A stretch of 64,000 nt of DNA from Heterotrichella gracilis (Eukaryota > Sar > Xanthophyceae > Tribonematales > Xanthonemataceae), in the NCBI GenBank assembly GCA_032358255.1, contig JAULBX010003555.1, positions 1 to 64,000 of the forward strand, written 5' to 3'. Numbering within the stretch: the stretch's first letter is position 1; each line of letters opens with the position of its first letter. The notes below the pieces were generated by a model. The model had not been told where the DNA came from, did no database searches, and was given only the letters and a program-made list of their open reading frames with translations. A program made the position numbers and the translations under genes. Below, piece by piece: positions 54,901 through 64,000 of the stretch.

Positions 54901-55810
54901 AGGGAAATTCAAAAGGGATGGGTGGTCATTTGCGTGTGCAACAGCCTCGCCACCGGGTAGGGCGTGTTGGCGACCACCCATGCACAGGCGGCAGTAACAA
55001 CCATTGGGATTTACGCACCAAAAGCAAGGTTATCCTTGCATGCGAGTCATGATGCCACTGGCTGCCCAGTGCAGCATGCTTGGCCCGTCCCCACCCCAAT
55101 CCCCTCGGCCATCGCCACTAAATAGTACAATGCAATATATCATGTTGGTTTTCGTTCTTCCATCTCACTATTGGCTAGTGGGAAGAAAACCCACCTGCAC
55201 GCTTCGCAGGTCTGCATCAATTTCAGGTATGTCCAAATCGTCAAGGCTGATCGAGCGGAGCGGGGCAAGGTGAGGTGTGTGGCGGTACTTGCTGCTCCCG
55301 CCGTGTGACGCCTTCCGGTGCCTATGCCAAGCAGGGCACAATAAGGAGAAATGTAGGATGGTTGCTGCTTACAAAGATTGATGCTAGAAACTTGGGATGT
55401 GGTTTACGCGTGGTGCAGCATTGGGTGATGCCAATGCTTCAATAAAGCATGTGACTGACATGGAGGTGTGCAGCGTAAGAGCACGCTTCTGAGCAGTGAT
55501 AAGTGGACAACAAGATGAAGCGCGGCAGGCACACAGCGCTAGGTAAATACACACCAACCCCAGGGTCCCCGTGTGTTTGTGCTGCAAGTCGCAGGCACTT
55601 ATGGGGAGTCAGACATGCTGCATGTGTGCACCATACAACTAAGAGCAGGGTTCCCTGATCAGAATATGAGATAACTTGCCTGCACGCCACTGGTATGGTG
55701 TAGCCAACACCTGCACCTTGGACCAGGGCGGGTGGGTGACTCTGCCGCCCCACCACTCCAGGTCTGGCTAGGCCACTGGTACTGTAGGCGTTTGCGTGAG
55801 TGAGCTGCAT
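51944..55810 (-). CDS. Plastid COG0354/IBA57-like folate-binding (YgfZ/GcvT-like) protein
   Basis: Nine minus-strand exons: 55680-55810, 55195-55321, 54835-54867, 54424-54633, 54039-54179, 53508-53753, 52921-53173, 52434-52677 and 51944-52073 (504 residues). The core matches plant At1g60990: NGVVVVD-like TGVVVVDVSHWGR, FLHNQSTN, FVTAQARTVDLA, DKYIFRDDK, AVPMGEKTWEYIRVQQGRP, LEAGLYHAVS and the family signature KGCYIGQE (Cys343). YgfZ/IBA57 proteins bind tetrahydrofolate and help assemble or repair 4Fe-4S clusters; the plant relative is in the chloroplast. The first exon reads like a transit peptide and ends at a GC donor (CAG|GCAAGT), so the N-terminus is less certain. Exon 3 is only 33 bases. 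The last exon adds a charged, Ala/Gln-rich helix not seen in the plant protein. Confidence 0.88.
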
Positions 55811-56979
55811 GGCTGGCTTTTGAATACAATGTCTACTTACAAGTGCACCCCTCTACGATGTGCTTCGGTTGAGACTGACTGCGCTGGCTTCCGTTCGTGC
55901 ATGCATGCATGTGTGTTCCAAATTATGCATGCATATGCGGCTAGGGCGTACAGCTACTACCGTGTTCCTACACGCTGGTGTACTTGGCAAGCCGACTTAT
56001 TAACCTGCCCAGGTGTGCCAGGTTTAGTTGTATCAAGGTCCTTCCAACCTTGCCCAAAGGAAAGAGTGAAATTTCAGGGATTCGAAATGGTTTATTTGAT
56101 CCGCGAATCCTCGCACCTCGCATCCCTCGCTCCCTGCACTCCAAAGTTGCGCTGTAGAGGCTACTTGCTTGGCTTACAGTCTACCTGCGGGGCCCATGTG
56201 AGCGCTATTAGCAGTTTCGAGGTCACTCATACCGCATCTAAGGAGAACAAGAGCATTGTGTGCCATTCCCAGGTCGTTCGTTGTCTCGGGGTTGCCTGTT
56301 GAAAGGAACACATCGTCACACCAGCGTGCTGCGCCCTCAGACAGTTGCCATAGGGTCTTGGATATTTCTTGTGACCCAATAAGATGATACCTTTGGGTGT
56401 TGTACTGGTGCAGCTGTCCGGTTTCGTCCAAAGCGCATGGATGATTCGGCGCAAACCCTGGTGCAGTAGGTAAGCAAGCCCTGAGAATTCTTCTAGTGGG
56501 CGCCCACTTGGGCGAGGTCTTACTTTGGACGTTAGAAAGAAGCAAAGTAACGGTGATATGACGCGAAGTAGGCCTCTTTGCAGAGCAAACTTGCCACTGT
56601 ACGCAAGTGCCCGCTGAAGCCCCTAGGGTCACCCCACATGCACGTTGGGCACGCTGTATTTGCGGATACAGTAACAAAGCGGCTATCACGGCAAGTGCAC
56701 TGCTTTTATTCAAGTAGATGAGTGTATAAACCTGCCGAAGTGGTGTCGTACCGGCACCATCTTGTCCAGGGGATCCATAAATTACCATGGCGCCAACCTC
56801 GCGGTCTGTCGGTGTATGTATGTGACACTTCAGCACGTAATGAAGGCGTATGGTAAAGGGACCTTGAAAGTATGCACCTGCAGCCTCTCTGTCCGAGCGT
56901 GCTCAAGCTAATCATGTGTGTTAACAACCAGCAAAACCCTAGTGAACCCTAGGAAAACCCTAATCCCTCTGGTTTGCAG
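55811..56979. other. Intergenic with a 220-codon orphan open frame
   Basis: A minus-strand frame at 56174-56836 stays open for 220 codons without introns. Its composition is ordinary and I recognise no domain or start context. It lies between the first exon of the IBA57-like gene and the first resolved exon of AIG1-like copy 2. It may be chance or an unknown gene. Telomere-like CCCTA motifs occur at about 56935-56965. Confidence 0.3.
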
Positions 56980-59301
56980 CCCCAAGGGTGTCTTTCAAGC
57001 CAGCTCGGACAGCCTGTCTATGAGCTTCATAGGTAAGCATGCATGTATTTGCACACCATTCTTCCCAGCCCTTGTGTCCACTGTGCTTTGTCATACTGCT
57101 TGGCCCCTAGATGCTCCTTGCGGCCGCCCTTCAACTTGATTGCTTGGCAACCGTGATGTCCATACCCATGTTGCATGGCATGAAATTTTGTGAGGGTGCG
57201 TGCAGTGTCTCCTGCTACGGTCTTGGCATTTCGCTTCGCCTCCTTCCTGTATACCCTGGCCATCCTCGTGTATGAGTTCGCGTTCAAGGGATTCCGCATC
57301 TTCCGCTTCTATACCGTGTGGTGCGTCAAAACGCTGCAGCAGCTAGCCATAGCCCTGTATAGCACTGGATGTGGCCCGCATTTAATTTGCAGCCTGGCAG
57401 TGGGCTTGGGTGTTTATGAAAAAACAGGGCCATGTCATGATGGTCGAAACTGTGCCCCTGAACAGTCCTGATTTTTGCCGTCCACACCAGATATGTACCC
57501 CAGTGGCATGCAGTTGATGCATATGCTTGGAACCCTTGTAATGGTTATGGATGGTTCTCTTAGATTGCGGCAACCTCATGTGGACTTTGTGCTCAGGAAC
57601 TGGACGCTCCTGACTATTTTCTTTGGAATGGCAACCCTGGTCAGCTTGAAAGCAGCCGCGAGGCAACGAAGGGGAAAGGCAGCTGGCAAGGCAGACTCAT
57701 TGGAGCGGGCAGTTGTCATTCTGTTTCACATGAACTCAACGGTATGGCTCAGATATCTATATATATCGATATAATGACCATGCCACATGGTGTATTCATT
57801 GAGGCAAAAAATCATGATGTGCCCCTGGGACACGTACTGTGTGTGGAAGGCAAGTGCATTGTTCCTGCAAATTTATCTCGAATGCATTGTGGGTCAATTT
57901 TGCCACCAGCAGCCAACAAATTATTATGCTCCAGATGTAAACCATGCATGATGCTGAACGTGGTGTGTGTCCCCTGCAGACGGTGTGGATCGTTGACATC
58001 CTGACGTGGTATGTGCTGTGGCCCATGCTGCGCAACACACCCGACCCAATCAAAAGGGCATACTGGCACGCTCAGCTGCACAACTTTGTCAGCTACAACA
58101 TGGTACGATGGCAGGTCTTGCATGATTGCAGTTACGCTTTATTGATCAAAGACCATGGTGACAATATCAGGTGCATTTACTACGTGAACCACATGCGTAT
58201 GATACAATGCTATCCCCAGTATTGAACCCGTCACGCAGTCCCCTTCAATGCACTTGCCAGTGATGGCACCTAGCCCTCCAAATTTTTGTCAATGAACTCC
58301 CCTCCTCTCCCTCTTCTGCAGCATGGTGGCAATGCAGTGCTGATGGCGGTAGAGCTGCTCCTCAACTGCCTGCCAGTCTATGGATACATGTTGGGTCACG
58401 TGACAACCTGGTCGTCAGTGTACGGGGTGTGGGCTGTTGCCTACTTCAAAATTTCCAACCAATGGCTGTACCCGGTGAGTTGTTTGATTCAATCTACAGA
58501 TTGAATTTGGAATCACTTCTTTAATACACGTGATTGGTGCATCAACTTGCAGTAACATGTAGGCAGCCTGACATAAAACATTGTTCAGCTGCTGTCAAGG
58601 CCAAGGGATGCCTCATCGGGTTGGTGATTGTGCAATGCCAGAGTTGCATGGGTCCCTTGCGCCCCTCCACCCTGCATCCTATCCCTTTTACCCCGCGCTC
58701 CTTACCTTGCCGTCCTCAAAGATGATGATGCAGTGCTCCAAACGCGCCATGTTGATGCATTGCGCTAGCAGCACATTGCTGTGCAGGGTTCAACAGCCCA
58801 GTTTGCTGACCCTTTCGACATCATGTGAATTTCATGTCCCAGCAGAATGCAAAGCACTGCATCTGCAATCCATGCATTGACATTCTGCGGGGTGCGGTCT
58901 AAATTCATTCCCTTCTCGTGCAGTTTCTTGACACGCGTCACTGGTGGGCTCCCTTGTCATTCCTTGGCCTCCTGGTTGCGCACTGGCTCTTCTACAGTCT
59001 GTTCCTGGGCATGGTGCATGTCAAGGCAGGGCTGATCCAGCTGTACATAAACATCAGCCAAGCACCTCAAATAGATGCTGGCAGCAGTGTGGGGAATGAC
59101 CTTGGTTTGGCAGTCGGGAAGGAGGCTGCAGGCTTGGAGGAGCTACTGCAAGGGGAGGTGGAGCTGTCTGTGAGCTTGGATTCGGGAGCAAATGGGGAGT
59201 GGGGAGGTTGTGCGCTGGAGCTACTACAAGTTGCCAGGCAGGAGCCAGAATTGCCTGGCGGCAATATGATGTGCAAAGCAACGTCAAAGAAGGATGTGTA
59301 A
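56980..59301 (+). CDS. FAR-17a/AIG1-like membrane protein, copy 2 (5' end unresolved)
   Basis: Six exons: 56980-57032, 57206-57320, 57597-57741, 57980-58102, 58322-58474 and 58924-59301 (about 322 residues). Exons 2, 3 and 4 are 115, 145 and 123 bases, the same as in copy 1, and all phases agree. As in copy 1, the first acceptor needs an unseen 5' exon. Family signs are FRFYTVWNWTLLTIFFG, TVWIVDILTWYVLWPML, NMHGGNAVLMAVELLLN and NQWLYPFLDTRHWW. The presumed catalytic Thr (FYT) and His (MHGGN) of AIG1/ADTRP are kept. The protein has about six membrane segments and a Glu/Gly-rich C-terminal tail of some 85 residues, unlike the basic tail of copy 1. Hydrolysis of lipid esters is inferred from the animal enzymes. 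Confidence 0.8.
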
Positions 59302-60722
59302 ACTTAGTCGAGATGCAGCTGACTTGATACGCATCCGTGTCTGTTCAGTTGACCTTTCTGCCATTTTCCCGGGCTCGATATTGCCATGTACATTTATTTG
59401 CCACTCCCTGTGACAACAGCATCCGAAGGTTAAGGGGGAACACATATGTGTGGTGCCAGCTGCCATGGCGCTGATAGATAGTAAGTAGATCTCAACGTGC
59501 AGGCAGTAACTTGTGTGGGAATTTCAAATCCTGAAATGCAGCAGTTTGCTTCTGATCTTGATGTTATGCCAACAACTGACTTGCTAAAAATCCAAGATTT
59601 TTCTGTAGTGGTCACACATATGTTGTAGATGATTTGCGCAATTGCGGCAGTTTAGCATGCTCTCTTTATAATTCAGCTTATGCTGACTAGCAATTTTACA
59701 TGCATGGGGGCTATGCGTTGTTCCTATGCCGCCTTATGCACGCCTGTGGCGTTGGTTTTCTTCCTTTTTCCTGTGCATTGTACCTGTAGTATTGGGCCAG
59801 GAAATACCATATGATGTACTACTATTTTTTCCTGTGATATTTGTTATTTCTGTGCCGTTGACGCCACATCCCTGCGTGGTACGTGTGGATGGATGGGAAA
59901 TTTCCCTTCAGGACCTACCAGGTACGCAGGCAGTTTACACTTAGCTGTTGCATTTCTCGGGAACGACAGGTTGTTAAGTCTTAAGGAGGAGACAACATGA
60001 AAAGCTACACATAGAGCATAGGCCTTTCAAGGGTTTGTTGTCCTTTTCTTTTGCCACCAATAGGCAATGCCAGGCCCCTTAAACCCTGGCTGAGGGTCAG
60101 GCCGCTGAGCTCGTCCAAAGAGTTATTTTGAAAATTTTATTAATAACTGAGTAAATAACTCGTGCTTGCGGTAAAACGAACCAGAAGGACACAAAAGCTT
60201 CAGTGGTAGGTGGGTTGTGAAAAACGTCTCTATCACCGTCGTTCAAACAGTCCGTTGCGTCTGGAGTTGGTGTGCAGCAGCGTGGGCAGGTGGGTGGCAT
60301 GTGCATGTGCATGCATGTGCGTCCACAACAAAGTTCGCAACGGCGCGTTTGAAGGGTGACAGCCTTGGGATAACACCTCTTACTGCAATAATAACTTTCA
60401 TTTGTGTGGTAGCATTGTCACCCAGTTGGACAACCGGCTTGCAACTGCAACAGGGACCCCTGTTTGCATGCACTCGAGACTGCTTGGGTGCTCCAGACTC
60501 AAAGAGTATAATAGTGCTTGTCCTGCCGAATTAACTCTGGTCCAAAAAGTGCTTTGATAATAGTAGCGCGGCAAGAATGGTAACTGTTGGGTGCTGGGAC
60601 ATAGTGTGGACATCCCCATCAGCCTCTATGCCAAAAACCACTTTGGTCTCAAAGCAGAGTGTCCAGGATACCCGTTTGGAACTGTTTTGTAGGTATTCTC
60701 ACCAACTAAGTCATCAGCAGCC
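59302..60722. other. Intergenic; upstream region of the F-box gene
   Basis: From about 60036 to 60476 this region is the left copy of a segment repeated at 63054-63530, ahead of the second F-box gene. The rest shows no coding signal. Confidence 0.5.
60036..60476 (+). repeat. Upstream direct repeat, left copy
   Basis: This matches 63054-63530 with blocks of very high identity. The best block begins near 60241 (AACAGTCCGTTGCGTCTGGA) and runs about 110 bases with few differences. The offset at that block is 3044 bases. Both copies lie a few hundred bases ahead of an F-box start codon. Confidence 0.88.
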
Positions 60723-62111
60723 ATGGCCAACTACACAGCAGTGCCGGACCTGCAGGTTGAGGGGTGCCCCATACACTCCCTCCCCGACCACCTGCTGCAG
60801 CGTATCATTGGGGCAGAACCACAATACGATGGCATTCTGGGGCACACCAAGGAGACGATGCAACTGCAGCTGGTGTGCAAGCGCTGGCGCCAGGCCCTTG
60901 CAGGCTCAAGTGCGGCTTGGGAAGTCATCTGCTGTCCACCCCTCAATAATCCCGATGTCACCAAGGAGGTTCTTGCATATCTCTCCTCCAGACTGGGAGC
61001 CACCAGGTCCATGACTGTCATGTTTGGCGAGCTGCAGGCAGTGCTGCAGCTTCTCAACAGCCTCAACCCAGCGTGTATCACATACCTCAAGTTGCGTTTC
61101 GGCTGTCGCAGACACAGCATGCACAGTGCCATGCAGCTGCTTCAGGCCACCTGCCGCCTCACCTCCCTGTCTTCCTTGGACATATATCTGCACTGCAACT
61201 TGGAGCAGGGGGTACCTGACCTACCTTTTTTGTCAGCACTGGTCAACCTGGAGGTGCTGCATATCAGTTTCTGGCGCTTCTCATCGGATTCTCGCGGACG
61301 CCAGCAACAGTGGTCAGAGCTTCCATGCCTTCCTAAGCTACGTAAAATGGAAACGGTGGCGGGGGTAGACATTGTGCCACTGCTCACTCACCAGCCAGCA
61401 CTTACCAGCCTGGACCTGGAAGTAGATGACAGCGAAACTGACCTAGGTGAGCACGTATTGGTCAGCACCTCCTTGCGGCAGCTCACCCAGCTGACATGCT
61501 TGACGCTGAGGGGCATCGGCCTGGACATGCAGCCTGACAGCTTTCCTAAAAGCCTACAAACTCTCGGTTTTCGTTCCAATTTGGCTGTGGACGCAATGGC
61601 GCTTCTCCCAGACCTTGTCCGCTTGACAGCCCTGTACCTGAGGTGTGCAGACATACAGCGCTTGAAGCCCGCCCTGGCCAGCCTAGTCAACCTTGAACAT
61701 ATGGTAGTCCACATCCTGAGAGAGCCGCTGGAACTGCCCATAATGTCCAAGCTCACAGTGCTGGAGACATTGGATGTAAGTCATGTGCAGCTGGAGGTGC
61801 CAATCAACCCCAACCTGTGTACTGTACCGCTGCACGGTTGGGAGCATGCAAAAATGGGGATCAGCATCAATGGGCAACACGGGAAGTACAGCATGGCCAT
61901 GGATGGGGACGGCGTAGCTGTGGTACAGGCAATGCAGTGCCTGGATGCACGTATGCTTATAAAGGCAGATGCTGACTTGGTGCGTGAGGCGAGGAAAGAG
62001 CAGGAGCAGTGCTGTGTGCGGCTCCGCACTGTCCCTGCAGATGCAGAATTAGGGTACAAGGTGGATGAGGAGCAGTGCTATTCATGGCTTGGCTGGCTTG
62101 GCTTGGCTTAA
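60723..62111 (+). CDS. F-box/leucine-rich repeat protein, intronless
   Basis: A single open frame of 462 residues, in contrast to the intron-rich neighbours. The N-terminal F-box spans about residues 16-67: IHSLPDHLLQRIIG, then LQLVCKRWRQALAGSSAAWEV. About eight leucine-rich repeat units follow (for example LTSLSSLDIYLHCN, LTQLTCLTLRGIGLD, LVRLTALYLRCADIQRL, LTVLETLDVSHVQLEV). F-box/LRR proteins recruit targets to SCF ubiquitin ligases; the target here is unknown. The C-terminus ends in a short Trp/Leu-rich stretch (SWLGWLGLA). The ATG at 60723 is placed directly ahead of the F-box. Lack of introns suggests either a retrocopy origin or a rapidly expanding family. Confidence 0.85.
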   Translation: MANYTAVPDLQVEGCPIHSLPDHLLQRIIGAEPQYDGILGHTKETMQLQLVCKRWRQALAGSSAAWEVICCPPLNNPDVTKEVLAYLSSRLGATRSMTVMFGELQAVLQLLNSLNPACITYLKLRFGCRRHSMHSAMQLLQATCRLTSLSSLDIYLHCNLEQGVPDLPFLSALVNLEVLHISFWRFSSDSRGRQQQWSELPCLPKLRKMETVAGVDIVPLLTHQPALTSLDLEVDDSETDLGEHVLVSTSLRQLTQLTCLTLRGIGLDMQPDSFPKSLQTLGFRSNLAVDAMALLPDLVRLTALYLRCADIQRLKPALASLVNLEHMVVHILREPLELPIMSKLTVLETLDVSHVQLEVPINPNLCTVPLHGWEHAKMGISINGQHGKYSMAMDGDGVAVVQAMQCLDARMLIKADADLVREARKEQEQCCVRLRTVPADAELGYKVDEEQCYSWLGWLGLA

Positions 62112-63850
62112 TCCCTGGAGGCATAAGCCAGGGTACTAGCACTACTTTTGTGTACTAAATGCATGTCTACTTTTTGCCAACATTTGTACGTCATTTTTGT
62201 GCCACATTAAGAGCCTGACATCGTGGCTGTTTTACTCGATCTGATCATTTTCACCCAACTGTCCCACATCAAGACTGCATCACTTTCAAACAACGCTGCA
62301 AGTGTAGCCTAGCAGAGTGCATAGTATGCAACGGCTGTCAATGCTGTGTTGAACAGGGTGTTTGCAGTGCGAGGATTCAATACACTGTGCAACAAGGATG
62401 GCGCCATTACAGGGAAATTGTGAGCGAGTTTGCGTGGGTTTGCAGTGAACTGGTGTGCACTATAAGGAGCTTTGTTGGTAACTGTAGTCTGGGTATTGTA
62501 AGTACATTTGAAGGCATTGAACGAATTTCAAGTGGGCATGCGTTTCCAATATCAGCTAGGCATTCGTCTTGAAATCTTGCTCACATTGTAACGCTTGACG
62601 AGTTACCAGGTTCCTGAATTGCAGCAACATTCTTGTGGCTTTGTTGAACATTACGCATATAACTGGTTTGCCGAGAATATACTTAATGTACTCATATAAG
62701 AAGTGTGAAAATGCATTGTGCAGATATATTGTGTATGTGTGTAGCAGTTTAGCGCGCCGCTAAGATCAAGTCAGCTTACGGTCTTCAATGTTACAAGTGG
62801 TATTATTGAGCAAGCCTCAGATTCTGAAATGCCATGTTGTAGTAATATTATTCCATTTATATCTGGTATCTTTATGGTGCCACGTACCTGCATTACAGGC
62901 CTGCCGGTACATTCAATATTGGGCAATATTCTTCGGGACCTAGCTGCATGGCATGGCAATACGCCCCTCCACCTGACAATGTCCTCCTCTAGCCTTTCAT
63001 CTTGTCTCCTCCTCAGAAAATAGAGCATCATAAAATTGCAACGGCTACATGGCTTGTTGTGTCCTTTTCTCTTGCCCTTCTCTTGGCGGGATCACTGAAT
63101 AGGCATGCTGAACAGCAGAACAGCTAGCTGCAGACTGGCCCCCTCAAACCCTGGCTGAGGGTCAGGCTGTTGAACTCCGAGTCATTAATTGGTTTTATTT
63201 TAATTCGTGCTCGAGGCAAAACGAACCAGAACGACACCTAGGCTCCAGTAATCAATGGGTTTTAGACACAAGTCCATCACCATCGTTCAAACAGTCCGTT
63301 GCGTCTGGAGGTGGTGTGCAGCAGCGTGGGCAGGTGGGTGGCATGTGCATGTGCATGCATGTGCGTCCACAACAAAGTTCGCAAAGGCGCTTTTGAAGGT
63401 GTGGCAGCCTTGGTGTGACCCAACACCTGTCACTGATTTTTGAAGACGTTTCCTTTATGTGATAGCATTGTCACCCAGTTGGGCAACTCGGTTTGCAACG
63501 GCAACAGGGACCTCTGTTTGCATGCAGTCACAGGTTGATCCAGACGAACAGATTATTGTAGGGTTGTCTGCCAGGTTGAAAGGTTGAGCCAATGAGTTGT
63601 TTTTGACAATAGCATACTGTGATGATTGATGGGTGCCTAAACCGTCAGTGCCCATCAGCATTAATCAGCATCGGTGCCCAACAGGCTGCCAACTAGGGGG
63701 GTTGCTGGACTGGTTTCAGCACCGCACCAAGTCACTTTGGTCACAAAGCATGATGTCGAACACCCAAACCCCCTGGTCGGCACCGATACTGATGGGTGTA
63801 TGTGATGGCGTGTAGGTACCATCCACCATCTGGACCGGTCAACAGTAGCC
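62112..63850. other. Intergenic between tandem F-box copies
   Basis: The right part holds the second copy of the upstream repeat (63054-63530). A minus-strand open frame at 62771-63031 has no recognisable family. I see nothing else. Confidence 0.45.
63054..63530 (+). repeat. Upstream direct repeat, right copy
   Basis: Second copy of the segment at 60036-60476. It contains the same GCAGCGTGGGCAGGTGGGTG and (GCATGT)n-like blocks and precedes the F-box start at 63851. Confidence 0.88.
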
Positions 63851-64000
63851 ATGGCTAGCGACCCACCAGGGCTCGACCTGCCGTGTGATGGGTGCCCCAT
63901 ACACTCCCTCCCCGACCACCTGCTGCAGCGTATTTTTGGGTTGCAGCAGTTCCACGTTGAACTATTCAACTTGGACCACTGCACCAAGTGGAGGATGCTA
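63851..64000 (+). CDS. F-box protein, tandem copy, cut by the window end
   Basis: The frame from the ATG at 63851 stays open to the end of the window (50 codons). Residues 14-29 (GCPIHSLPDHLLQRIF) are nearly identical to the F-box start of the gene at 60723. After that the sequence departs (LQQFHVELFNLDHC) and does not match the upstream gene, so the copy may be rearranged or may enter an intron. The rest of the gene lies outside the window. Confidence 0.6.
   Translation, partial: MASDPPGLDLPCDGCPIHSLPDHLLQRIFGLQQFHVELFNLDHCTKWRML

Noticed and set aside
62771-63031. Minus-strand frame rich in Arg and Glu as a transposase remnant
   Set aside because: No catalytic motif, terminal repeats or target-site duplication could be seen.

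Overview
The window is nuclear DNA of a green alga. The genes are split by many short introns with GT–AG ends and no operons. Nuclear genes for plastid proteins carry putative transit peptides: beta-carotene hydroxylase, an ELIP-type protein, ribosomal protein bL28c, fatty acid photodecarboxylase and a COG0354/IBA57-like protein. Plant-type TTTAGGG telomere-like motifs lie inside introns. PACRG, a doublet-microtubule protein, points to a lineage with cilia or the genes for them. I infer a core chlorophyte (chlorophycean or trebouxiophyte) and cannot name the species. I reconstructed exons by hand from reading frame, splice sites and family similarity; exon phases agree throughout the main models.

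Layout, left to right. 0.7-0.9 kb: a small CMC4-like twin CX9C protein (+). 3.1-6.9 kb: beta-carotene hydroxylase (-) head to head with an ELIP/Cbr-type protein (+) across about 370 bp. 7.9-15.6 kb: a CLC anion channel/exchanger (+) with at least 16 exons; three of its introns hold decayed copies of the exon just upstream. 17.5-18.5 kb: plastid ribosomal protein L28 (+). 20.0-22.2 kb: PACRG (+). 23.4-25.3 kb: an EF-hand protein (-). 25.8-33.3 kb: two convergent BTB-BACK paralogues, each with a disabling change relative to the other. 34.7-40.8 kb: fatty acid photodecarboxylase (-). 41.8-46.4 kb: a ZGPAT/AtC3H18-type G-patch protein (-) that appears to lack its CCCH finger. 47.6-50.0 and 57.0-59.3 kb: two divergent FAR-17a/AIG1-like membrane proteins with nearly identical exon sizes. 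They flank a plastid IBA57/YgfZ-like protein (-, 51.9-55.8 kb). 60.7-62.1 kb: an intronless F-box/LRR protein (+). 63.85 kb to the end: the start of a tandem F-box copy.

Themes. Photoprotection: the hydroxylase makes xanthophylls, and the ELIP-type protein probably binds pigment under light stress. Lipid chemistry: the photodecarboxylase and the two AIG1-like proteins. Genome dynamics: two inverted paralogue pairs, one direct tandem pair, several decayed exon copies and telomere-like inserts at exon ends make this a very duplication-prone stretch. I saw no tRNA, rRNA, CRISPR array, retroelement or complete DNA transposon.
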